Assembly (NCBI GenBank): GCA_964486825.1
Contig: CAZAQS010000056.1
Location: 1 to 21,978, forward strand
DNA from: CAZAQS01 sp964486825
GTDB taxonomy: Bacteria; Chloroflexota; Anaerolineae; Anaerolineales; UBA4823
DNA length: 21,978 bases
Direction: 5' to 3'
Made by a program: the position numbers and the translations under genes. The notes under the pieces are model-generated. The model ran no database searches. It was given only the letters and a program-made list of their open reading frames with translations, and was not told the DNA's origin. Below, piece by piece: positions 1 to 6,198 of this stretch; the first letter of the stretch is position 1, and the number at the start of each line of letters is the position of its first letter.

Positions 1-2
1 AG

Positions 3-536
3 GCTGGAGGTGAGGGAGAGCGTGCAAAAACCGTGCAGAAGCTGGTCGATGCGCGCATAGAGCAACGAGATGAAGAGTTTCGTAACATCCGCCAAAGGTT
101 GGGAGATGGAAGCGCTTCGGACAAAAGTGGGTCGCAATCAGAAACCATTGCCGGGGTCTTTGCAGCCTGCATCCGCTGCCACAATTGTATGACCGTCTGC
201 CCCATTTGTTATTGTAAAACCTGTGTATTTAAAAGCGAAATATTCGATCACGAACCCATGCAATATCTGCACTGGGCGCAGCAAAAAGGGGCCTGCCGGC
301 TGCCCTCGGACAGCATGCTTTTCCATATGACCCGCCTTAACCACATGGGGCTTTCTTGTGTGGGTTGCGGAATGTGCACCGAGGCCTGTCCAGCTGATCT
401 GCCGGTTGGCACAGTCTTCCGAGCGATAGCGAGTAACCTCCAGCAAACCTTCGATTATGCACCAGGCAGGAGCGTCGAAGAGCCTCTGCCTTTGATCACC
501 TTCAAAGCAGATGAATGGAACGAGGTAGGAGAGTAA
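3..536 (+). CDS. Iron-sulfur protein, FrhB/FdhB-like C-terminal part (5' truncated)
   Basis: The frame is open to the left edge, and a GTG at 33 is probably an internal Val, so the N-terminus is missing. Two cysteine clusters are visible. The first reads C-x2-C-x2-C-x3-C-P-x-C-Y-C-x2-C, a dense pattern I associate with the C-terminus of F420-hydrogenase/formate-dehydrogenase beta-subunit-like proteins. The second is a standard C-x2-C-x2-C-x3-C-P [4Fe-4S] motif (SCVGCGMCTEACP). No signal peptide or membrane segment is visible in the part present. It lies 57 bp upstream of an FrdB-like gene on the same strand and is probably cotranscribed, so it likely passes electrons within or to the complex encoded downstream. 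The family assignment is inference; it could also be a heterodisulfide-reductase-associated ferredoxin subunit. Confidence 0.75.
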   Translation, partial: AGGEGERAKTVQKLVDARIEQRDEEFRNIRQRLGDGSASDKSGSQSETIAGVFAACIRCHNCMTVCPICYCKTCVFKSEIFDHEPMQYLHWAQQKGACRLPSDSMLFHMTRLNHMGLSCVGCGMCTEACPADLPVGTVFRAIASNLQQTFDYAPGRSVEEPLPLITFKADEWNEVGE

Positions 537-537
537 T

Positions 538-561
538 CCAGAGAGATAAGCATTTCTCTGG
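538..561 (+). other. Intercistronic hairpin
   Basis: A 7-bp perfect stem (538-544 with 555-561) and a 10-nt loop lie immediately after the stop codon at 534-536 and 32 nt before the next ATG. There is no U-tract, so it is not an intrinsic terminator. It may affect mRNA stability or set relative expression of the two cistrons. Confidence 0.4.
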
Positions 562-593
562 CTTCCAGTTGTAAAGTCTCAGGAGTAAGCAAC

Positions 594-1277
594 ATGGCAG
601 AAAAAGCACAACTCATACCAGTCTACATTATGGGAAAACGTTACGATGTCCCCGCCAGCTTGACAATCATGAAAGCCATGGAATGGGCCGGATATAGCCT
701 GGTAAGAGGGGTTGGATGTAGAGGTGGATTTTGTGGCGCCTGTTCTACAGTTTACCGGATCAAGGACGACCCGAAGCTGTATTTCGGCCTGGCTTGCCAG
801 ACCGTCGTGAAACCTGAGATGTACCTGGGGCAAATACCCTTTTTCCCAGCCACGCGAGCCAGCTACGATATCAACCAATTGCAACCGGTGGCTTCAACAC
901 TCTTCCAAACCTATCCAGAGCTGTTGAGATGCCTCGGTTGCGGTACTTGCACGAAAGCCTGCCCGCAAGAGCTGAACGTGAAGGGTTATATGGCGGCTGC
1001 CATGCGGGGTGATATCGAAGCAGTGGCAAATATGTCTTTCGATTGCATCATGTGTGGATTGTGTGCGGCGCGCTGCCCGGCTGAAGAGCCTCAATACAAT
1101 ATTGCCATCCTGGCCCGCAGGTTGTACGGGCGCTACCTAGCACCGCGATCGGAGCATCTGCTCCAGCGGGTGGAAGAAATCAACACCGGCGCTTATGAGC
1201 GCGAGATGGCAGAACTGAAGACTTTGGACATCGAGGCCCTAAAATCCCGTTACAAGGCACGGGAAATCGAGCCTTAG
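594..1277 (+). CDS. FrdB/SdhB-like iron-sulfur subunit
   Basis: A 227-aa soluble electron-transfer subunit. The N-terminal beta-grasp domain carries a [2Fe-2S] motif (C42, C47, C50 and C68; core CRGGFCGAC). It is followed by two [4Fe-4S] motifs, C113/C116/C119/C123 and C151/C154/C157/C161, each with the usual following proline. This is the plan of succinate dehydrogenase/fumarate reductase subunit B, but both C-terminal motifs look like full [4Fe-4S] sites and not the 4Fe/3Fe pair of membrane SdhB. An AGGAG box 8 nt upstream supports the ATG. The flavoprotein gene follows after 49 bp, so it probably links that FAD site to the upstream iron-sulfur protein. No CCG (HdrB-like) domain is present, unlike TfrB of thiol:fumarate reductase. 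Confidence 0.85.
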   Translation: MAEKAQLIPVYIMGKRYDVPASLTIMKAMEWAGYSLVRGVGCRGGFCGACSTVYRIKDDPKLYFGLACQTVVKPEMYLGQIPFFPATRASYDINQLQPVASTLFQTYPELLRCLGCGTCTKACPQELNVKGYMAAAMRGDIEAVANMSFDCIMCGLCAARCPAEEPQYNIAILARRLYGRYLAPRSEHLLQRVEEINTGAYEREMAELKTLDIEALKSRYKAREIEP

Positions 1278-1326
1278 GCTTCACACCGATACCAATTTCA
1301 AATATTACCTAGAAATAGAGGCAGAT

Positions 1327-2928
1327 ATGACCTACACTCCCGAAATGCTTGAGATGATCAAAGAGGTTGAAGCCTCCCGCCAGACCAGGTTAAAGCAGGT
1401 TTTCCCAGCCATGAACCTGGATGAAAGAGCCCTTGTTCTGAAGGGCTTTCATCCAGATTATATTCGAGAGGGGATGCGCGAGGTGCGGGTAGGGGTCTGC
1501 AAAGGCGACCGGACGCCCAATGAGCTAGCGGATGTGTTGGAGGGCCGGCCGCTTATCACTCCCGATTTTGATCTATCTCAACCCGAATTTGAGACAGACG
1601 TCCTGGTTATCGGAGGTGGAGGCGCGGGAGCCAGCGCCGCCCTGCTTGCACAAGAAAATGGCGCCCGGGTCACCATTGCCACCAAGCTGCGTTTCGGTGA
1701 CGCCAACACGATGATGGCCCAGGGAGGCATCCAGGCCGCAGACCGCAAGGACGACTCGCCTGCCATTCACTACCTGGATGTGATCGGGGGAGGTCATTTT
1801 ACAAATATTCCAGATCTCGTAGAAGCTCTGGTGATGGATGCTCCGATTGTGATTAAGTGGCTTGAAGACCTGGGAGTCATGTTTGACAAGATGCCTGATG
1901 GAGTTATGATGGAAGAGCATGGTGGGGGTACCAGCCGCAAGCGGATGCACTCTGCCAGGGACTATTCTGGGGCTGAGATCATGCGGACCCTGCGAGACGA
2001 AGTTCGCAACAGGCCAGATATCGAGGTGATCGAGTTCTGCCCGGCAGTAGAGCTAGTCCTGGATGAGCAGGGTAATGTTGCCGGTGCAATCCTCATGAAC
2101 CTGGAAACCAACCATTATTTTTACGCAAAAGCCAGAGCCGTCATCATCGCAACGGGTGGAAGCGGTCGCTTGCATTACCAGGGTTTTCCAACAACCAACC
2201 ATTACGGCGCCACCGGGGATGGGATCGTCATAGCTTACCGGGCGGGAGCCCGCCTGGCTTTCCTGGACACCATGCAATACCATCCTACAGGCGCAGCTTA
2301 TCCCGAACAGATCCTGGGGCTGTTAGTGACTGAAAAAGTGCGCGGGTTGGGGGCGCAACCCGTGAATATCCGCAGCGAGCAGTTTGTGTACCCATTGGAG
2401 CCGCGCGATGTAGAGTCGGCCGCCTTCATAAGAGAATGTCAGGAACGCAAGCTGGGTGTCATAACCCCTACTCTACAGCCCTGCGTCTGGCTTGATACAC
2501 CAATGATCGACCTGATTCACGGCTCTGGAACGATAGAAAAAGCCCTGCCTGCCATGGTGCGCCAATACAAGCGTTTTGATATCGATATGACCAGATTTCC
2601 GATCCTGGTTTACCCAACCCTGCATTATCAGAACGGAGGAGTCGAATTGGACTCGCACTGCCGAACCAATATCCCAGGCCTATTCTTGGGCGGGGAAGTA
2701 GCCGGAGGCATCCATGGACGTAACCGCCTCATGGGCAATAGCCTACTGGATGTATGCGTATTCGGCCGGAGAGCAGGGGTGACAGCTGCTCGATACATGC
2801 AAGAGGCGGCTATTGGTAAGCCTTCTCTTGAGCATGTTGCTACCTGGAACAAGGAGCTGGATCAGGCTGGGATGAATGGGGCCATCAAATCACCTATCCT
2901 GCTGCCTGACTATAAGAGACAAGATTAA
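1327..2928 (+). CDS. FrdA/NadB-superfamily flavoprotein (fumarate reductase-like)
   Basis: A 533-aa FAD-binding protein of the succinate dehydrogenase/fumarate reductase/L-aspartate oxidase superfamily. A roughly 90-residue N-terminal extension precedes the dinucleotide-binding GGGGAG at 96-101. The AQGG signature is at 131-134, with Asn127 where covalently flavinylated SdhA/FrdA have the FAD-linking His, so FAD should be non-covalent. Dicarboxylate-site candidates are present: HPTG at 319-322, TEKVRG with Arg339, HYQNGG with His433, and HGRNR with Arg465/Arg467. A GAGG box lies 5-6 nt before the ATG. It is the last gene of the operon, and no membrane anchor gene (SdhC/D) is seen, pointing to a cytosolic reductase. 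Fumarate is the likely but unproven substrate. Aspartate oxidase is less likely given the partner iron-sulfur subunit. Confidence 0.85.
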   Translation: MTYTPEMLEMIKEVEASRQTRLKQVFPAMNLDERALVLKGFHPDYIREGMREVRVGVCKGDRTPNELADVLEGRPLITPDFDLSQPEFETDVLVIGGGGAGASAALLAQENGARVTIATKLRFGDANTMMAQGGIQAADRKDDSPAIHYLDVIGGGHFTNIPDLVEALVMDAPIVIKWLEDLGVMFDKMPDGVMMEEHGGGTSRKRMHSARDYSGAEIMRTLRDEVRNRPDIEVIEFCPAVELVLDEQGNVAGAILMNLETNHYFYAKARAVIIATGGSGRLHYQGFPTTNHYGATGDGIVIAYRAGARLAFLDTMQYHPTGAAYPEQILGLLVTEKVRGLGAQPVNIRSEQFVYPLEPRDVESAAFIRECQERKLGVITPTLQPCVWLDTPMIDLIHGSGTIEKALPAMVRQYKRFDIDMTRFPILVYPTLHYQNGGVELDSHCRTNIPGLFLGGEVAGGIHGRNRLMGNSLLDVCVFGRRAGVTAARYMQEAAIGKPSLEHVATWNKELDQAGMNGAIKSPILLPDYKRQD

Positions 2929-2948
2929 TAATGAATATCTGGGCATGA
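2894..2948 (+). repeat. 55-bp direct repeat, left copy (gap edge)
   Basis: These 55 bases, covering the last 35 bases of the flavoprotein gene and 20 bases beyond, are identical to 3049-3103 on the other side of the N run. The most economical reading is an unmerged contig-end overlap and not a biological repeat. Confidence 0.9.
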
Positions 2949-3048
2949 NNNNNNNNNNNNNNNNNNNNNNNNNNNNNNNNNNNNNNNNNNNNNNNNNNNN
3001 NNNNNNNNNNNNNNNNNNNNNNNNNNNNNNNNNNNNNNNNNNNNNNNN
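2949..3048. other. 100-N assembly gap
   Basis: Exactly 100 Ns, the conventional size for a gap of unknown length. The flanks duplicate each other exactly, so there may be no missing sequence; collapsing the duplicate joins the flavoprotein stop codon directly to its terminator. Confidence 0.97.
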
Positions 3049-3103
3049 CTATCCTGCTGCCTGACTATAAGAGACAAGATTAATAATGAATATCTGGGCA
3101 TGA
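3049..3103 (+). repeat. 55-bp direct repeat, right copy (gap edge)
   Basis: Exact copy of 2894-2948. The bases that follow run straight into the terminator at 3109, the expected context just downstream of the flavoprotein stop codon. Confidence 0.9.
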
Positions 3104-3108
3104 GAAAT

Positions 3109-3147
3109 CTCCTTCCCGGACGAAACAATCCGGGGAGGAGGTTTTTT
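3109..3147 (+). terminator. Rho-independent terminator of the redox operon
   Basis: A 12-bp stem with one G-U pair (3109-3120 with 3129-3140) and an 8-nt loop is followed by G and six Ts. It lies about 25 nt after the flavoprotein stop codon once the duplicated gap is collapsed. Confidence 0.9.
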
Positions 3148-3186
3148 ACTACCTCGAGGGACAAATCGAAATAAATCCAATCTAAC

Positions 3187-3215
3187 TTGCCTTCCCACGT
3201 ACACGATGCTATAAT
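3187..3215 (+). promoter_or_regulatory. Sigma-70-type promoter of tRNA-Arg
   Basis: TTGCCT at 3187-3192, a 17-bp spacer and a perfect TATAAT at 3210-3215. The start would fall near 3222, about 11 nt before the mature tRNA 5' end. Confidence 0.8.
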
Positions 3216-3336
3216 GTCGAACGTTATGCTACGCCCCAGTAGCTCAAAGGATAGAGCGAGGCTCTCCTAAGTACATTAAAAACTTGGGCCTCACGATAGA
3301 AATCTCGTGAGTGGAAGCGGTCAAATTCGGGGAAGC

Positions 3337-3519
3337 CTAAAGAGTCAATAAGCCCTGGTCATACTCCCAATGACAATTTGGGCATAAGGCAATCAAGTTT
3401 TCTAGAGAGTCAACAACCGCCATGGTTGTTTCTATAGGAAAATCTTGAATCGACCTTAAGTGGCAGACTTCGAAATGTTCGGTACCACAATTAAAACATT
3501 TCACCAAGCCATTCTCCAT
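3337..3519 (-). CDS. HNH endonuclease, antisense ORF inside the group I intron
   Basis: A 60-aa protein carrying a compact HNH (beta-beta-alpha metal) core. A zinc ribbon is formed by C8/C11 (CFNC) and C46/C49 (CPNC). The catalytic-type residues are His20 in EVCHL, Asn41 in ENLIALCPNCH and His50. The gene runs opposite to the tRNA and intron. Its ATG lies 6 nt outside the P4 3' strand, and its TAG stop is the complement of CTA within the conserved CCTAA of P5, so the ORF is confined to the P5 region. The frame is open upstream to about 3598 but has no other ATG/GTG/TTG, and no clear Shine-Dalgarno is seen. It is probably a homing endonuclease for the intron. Many HNH enzymes are longer, so it may be a minimal or N-terminally eroded form. 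Confidence 0.8.
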   Translation of the reverse strand: MENGLVKCFNCGTEHFEVCHLRSIQDFPIETTMAVVDSLENLIALCPNCHWEYDQGLLTL

Positions 3520-3555
3520 GGTAATCCCGAGCCAAGCTTGAATTGAAAGCAGGAA

Positions 3556-3584
3556 ATTAAAAAATCTTAATGTTTTCGAGTCAA
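3556..3584 (-). promoter_or_regulatory. Candidate antisense promoter for the intronic HNH gene
   Basis: On the minus strand, TTGACT (3579-3584), a 17-bp spacer and TTTAAT (3556-3561) match the sigma-70 consensus 5/6 and 5/6. It lies in the enlarged P6a of the intron and points at the HNH ATG about 30 nt beyond the predicted start. The AT-rich sequence also forms an RNA hairpin in the intron, so chance similarity remains possible. Confidence 0.5.
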
Positions 3585-3781
3585 GAAGGTGTAGAGACTA
3601 GACGGTCGCTGCCTAAGGCATTTGCTAGGGCAAAGGGATAGTCCAGGGAGCCAGGAAACTGGCACAAACCGGAAGGCCGAGGTTGGGGGTTCGACTCCCT
3701 CCTGGGGCGCCTGCAATTATTGCAATGAAATTGTTATGAAAAACTCTTGCTAAAGTGGATTTAATCGGGTATTATATACAA

Positions 3782-3820
3782 GACAAACGTCTGGGTGCCC
3801 CCCTCACCCAGACGTTTGTC
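3782..3820. terminator. 16-bp perfect hairpin between convergent units
   Basis: A perfect 16-bp inverted repeat (3782-3797 with 3805-3820) with a C-rich 7-nt loop lies between the tRNA (+) and the 3' end of the TPR gene (-), 17 nt from the latter's stop codon. The T-tract is poor on both sides (CCTTTAA on plus). It is best read as a bidirectional transcription end or 3'-end stabiliser. Confidence 0.65.
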
Positions 3821-3836
3821 CTTTAATTGCAAAAAA

Positions 3837-6152
3837 TCAGCTCTCTTTTAGCTGGGCCAGGAGCTGCTGATATTCGCCTGCGTTACGGGGTTCAAGGGCC
3901 AAGATTGCCATGATGATTTCCCGGGCGCCTTTATGGTCCCCGGCATCCATCAGAATCTCACCTGCCGTATCCAACTGAGAAATCGCATCGGGGACGCGTC
4001 CGGATAACCGGTACACTTCCGCTAGCCGTCGTCGCAGAGGCGCCTGTTTAGGCTGCTCTTCCACCATTTTTTCCAGGAACTGTTCAGCCTGTTCTTTTTT
4101 CCCACTGTTCCACAGATGCGAGATAAAGTTGTCGATCTCTGCCAGGGCTTGGGAAGTCTGGCCCAGGCGGAAATTCAGGTCGATCAAATTGGAACGAGCT
4201 TCCTCGTCATCCGGCTGCAGTGTACGGATCTGTTCGAAAACCCGCACTGCCTGTCTCCAATCCAGGCTTTGCATATCGATATCCGCCATACGGTGTAAAA
4301 TGTCAACCTTTACAAGACGATCCATGCCAGGCTGCTGAGCCAGGCGCAATGCCTGGGTATACGTCTTGCGGGCTGTAATCAGGTCCGCCAGGCTATAGTA
4401 AACCTCGCCCAGCTTGATATTTTCCTCAATGGCCAAATCAACATCACCCACCAGCAGTAGCTGGTCAATCAGGCGGTTTCGCACATTTAAATCCATGGGA
4501 GCCAGCTCGATGATCCTGTGGAACATATCCGTAGCGCGATTGGGCTCCCCACGCGCGCTATAGGTTTGAGCGACAACCGTGAACTTATTGACAGCCTCCT
4601 GGATCTGACCCTGTTGGAGGAGCATTTCTCCGATCAGCGAATGTAGAGGCAAATAAGTAGGAGAATGCTCTAAAGCATAAAAGGCTTCCTCCAGGGCAGC
4701 GTGACGGAGGCCTTTCCGAGCATACTGGTTGATCGTGGTGATCGAGTCTACAACCCGGGTGCCTTTCGCCTCAGTCAAGATCTCGGCTAATGGAAGGGGA
4801 ATACCAGCATCGGACGGGAGTTGTTGGCGAGCCTGTTCCATATGCTCTCTCCAATGCGCCCGTACCAACAGCTCTTTTACATTCGTACACAGCCGCACCT
4901 GGAGGTCCTCATCTGTCTGGTGAGACTGCGCCTCGATCAGGGGCTCATAAAGCTGGCGTAGCTCATCTGCCTGCTGCACTGGAACAACTTCCGAATCGGC
5001 TATCTTCAAGGCTTCTAAATATTCTACGGATGCCTCAGACACACGCCCCATGCTATGGAATACTTTGCCCAGAAGTAACCGCGCCGCCAGAGAATAATCA
5101 GGGTGTTTTACGCAATGCTGCAGGTTACGGACTGCACTTTCCAGGCGACCTACCTCCACCAGCAAGAAACCCAAATTATAGAAAAGAGCAGGATCGTCCA
5201 GGCCTGCTTCCATGGCGCGTTCCAACTCGATTATTGCCTGGGTTCCTTTTTCCCGCGATTGTAGATCGATGGCCTGGCTTAAGTGCAGGATAATTTTTGT
5301 CTGGTCGACCTGCTTATTGGGTGTGATCCCGGTACCCTGCATAATGGATTGCAGGCCTCTTCGCCCCGACTGCTGAACAGGTGCGGTTTCCTGTTCAAAG
5401 AGAAGACCTGCCAGCTCGGTAAGCGATTTTTGCCGGGCAGTTTCAATCGGGTCAAGTCCATCCTTAGCCTTATCATCGCTCTTAGAAATCTCCATTTGGC
5501 GTACTTGGGCCATTAGCAAAGGTCCAGTCGCTCCCTTAAGCCGGGCCGGCTTGGGCAATAATTGCCCGGCCTTCAATAAAGCCAATGCCTGGGTGGCCTC
5601 GTGGCTGTCAGGTAGGATTTGTAGAGCATGGCTGACCGTTTGGATGGCCTTCTGAATCTCACCTGCGTGCTGTAGCAGGCTGCTTACTGCCAGATACTCG
5701 GTTAATGCCTGCTGTTTACGCCCTACTCGTTCGTAAACCATAGCTAATCGCGAATGAGCGATGATGTTTCCAGGATCGAGGCGGATCACGCGCGTCCAGG
5801 ATTCAACCGCCTTATTGAGATCCCGATTTTTAGCGTACAGATCTGCTGCTCTTAAATAGATCGAAGAAGCCTGACTCACATTTCCGAGACGTTCATTAAG
5901 TTCGGCAACCTTTTCCAGGGGCAAGGGATCCTCCGGGGAAATTTTGGCTGCCATCTGGTAGCAAGCCAGAGCCTCCTTGAAGTTTTGAAGCTCGTACAGG
6001 GCAAGCCCGAGACTGGTTAGAGCTTTTGGATGGTTCGGGGAGGCTTGCAAGGCCTGGCGGTAATAGGATGCCGCTTTATCCCACATTTGATCCCAGGCAG
6101 CAGAATGTCCCTGGTTCAAAGCCTCTTGAAAGTTGTTTTCTTGTCCGGTCAT
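3837..6152 (-). CDS. Large TPR-repeat protein
   Basis: A 771-aa protein made almost wholly of tetratricopeptide-type helical repeats. Clear examples are the N-terminal repeats around residues 20-90 (pattern ALTSLGLALYELQNFKEAL), more near 100-190, a middle block near 310-400 and a C-terminal block from about 500 to the end. A linker near residues 190-290 is less repetitive. No signal peptide or membrane helix is present, so it is a cytoplasmic scaffold of unknown partners. A longer frame starts at 6245 inside polA, but the ATG at 6150-6152 has a Shine-Dalgarno-like CAGGAA 7 nt upstream and removes the overlap, so I chose it. It is the last gene of the polA operon, 46 bp after the polA stop. 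Function cannot be told from sequence. Confidence 0.85.
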   Translation of the reverse strand: MTGQENNFQEALNQGHSAAWDQMWDKAASYYRQALQASPNHPKALTSLGLALYELQNFKEALACYQMAAKISPEDPLPLEKVAELNERLGNVSQASSIYLRAADLYAKNRDLNKAVESWTRVIRLDPGNIIAHSRLAMVYERVGRKQQALTEYLAVSSLLQHAGEIQKAIQTVSHALQILPDSHEATQALALLKAGQLLPKPARLKGATGPLLMAQVRQMEISKSDDKAKDGLDPIETARQKSLTELAGLLFEQETAPVQQSGRRGLQSIMQGTGITPNKQVDQTKIILHLSQAIDLQSREKGTQAIIELERAMEAGLDDPALFYNLGFLLVEVGRLESAVRNLQHCVKHPDYSLAARLLLGKVFHSMGRVSEASVEYLEALKIADSEVVPVQQADELRQLYEPLIEAQSHQTDEDLQVRLCTNVKELLVRAHWREHMEQARQQLPSDAGIPLPLAEILTEAKGTRVVDSITTINQYARKGLRHAALEEAFYALEHSPTYLPLHSLIGEMLLQQGQIQEAVNKFTVVAQTYSARGEPNRATDMFHRIIELAPMDLNVRNRLIDQLLLVGDVDLAIEENIKLGEVYYSLADLITARKTYTQALRLAQQPGMDRLVKVDILHRMADIDMQSLDWRQAVRVFEQIRTLQPDDEEARSNLIDLNFRLGQTSQALAEIDNFISHLWNSGKKEQAEQFLEKMVEEQPKQAPLRRRLAEVYRLSGRVPDAISQLDTAGEILMDAGDHKGAREIIMAILALEPRNAGEYQQLLAQLKES

Positions 6153-6198
6153 AATGTGTTCCTGGATGAATAAGGATGCGGATAATATCGGCAATACT

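Larger units (their letters stand above)
3269..3672 (+). ncRNA. Group I self-splicing intron (IC3-like) in tRNA-Arg(CCT)
   Basis: A 404-nt intron with a recognisable group I fold close to the Azoarcus tRNA-Ile intron as I remember it. P1 is CCTAAGT with ACTTGGG, with the conserved U-G pair (T3268-G3286) at the 5' splice site. P10 can form from 3' exon AAG and CTT 3283-3285. P2 is 3290-3296/3305-3311. P3 is 3316-3322/3604-3610. P4 is TTCGGG 3326-3331 with CCCGAG 3526-3531. P7 is 3596-3600/3639-3643. P8 is 3611-3613/3629-3631. P9 is 3650-3654/3659-3663 with a GAAA tetraloop. The terminal guanosine is G3672. Between the two P4 strands sits an antisense HNH ORF, and P6a is enlarged. The catalytic core looks complete, so the intron is probably active. 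Confidence 0.93.
3233..3709 (+). tRNA. tRNA-Arg(CCT), interrupted by a group I intron
   Basis: The 5' exon is 3233-3268 and the 3' exon 3673-3709, giving a 73-nt tRNA without CCA. The acceptor stem GCCCCAG pairs with CTGGGGC (3702-3708). The D-stem is GCTC/GAGC, the anticodon CCT lies at 3266-3268 after T33, and the T-arm is 3685-3701. The anticodon stem is weaker than usual, with a G-U pair at 31-39 and an A-G mismatch at 27-43. The discriminator is G3709; CC follows but then T, so CCA must be added after transcription. The intron sits between positions 36 and 37, the site I recall for the group I intron in tRNA-Arg(CCU) of Agrobacterium. A functional tRNA requires splicing. Confidence 0.9.

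Noticed and set aside
2894..3103. Direct repeats as target-site duplication or att sites of a mobile element
   Set aside because: Copies are identical, abut a 100-N gap on both sides and begin within a coding gene end; assembly overlap explains them without any element.
3233..3709. Two separate tRNA fragments or a decayed tRNA
   Set aside because: The halves complete one canonical tRNA-Arg and the insert has a full group I core, so a spliced gene is the better reading.
4790..5293. 167-aa plus-strand frame opposite the TPR gene
   Set aside because: Proline/arginine-rich shadow translation, no domain and no ribosome-binding site; the TPR protein on the other strand explains the sequence.
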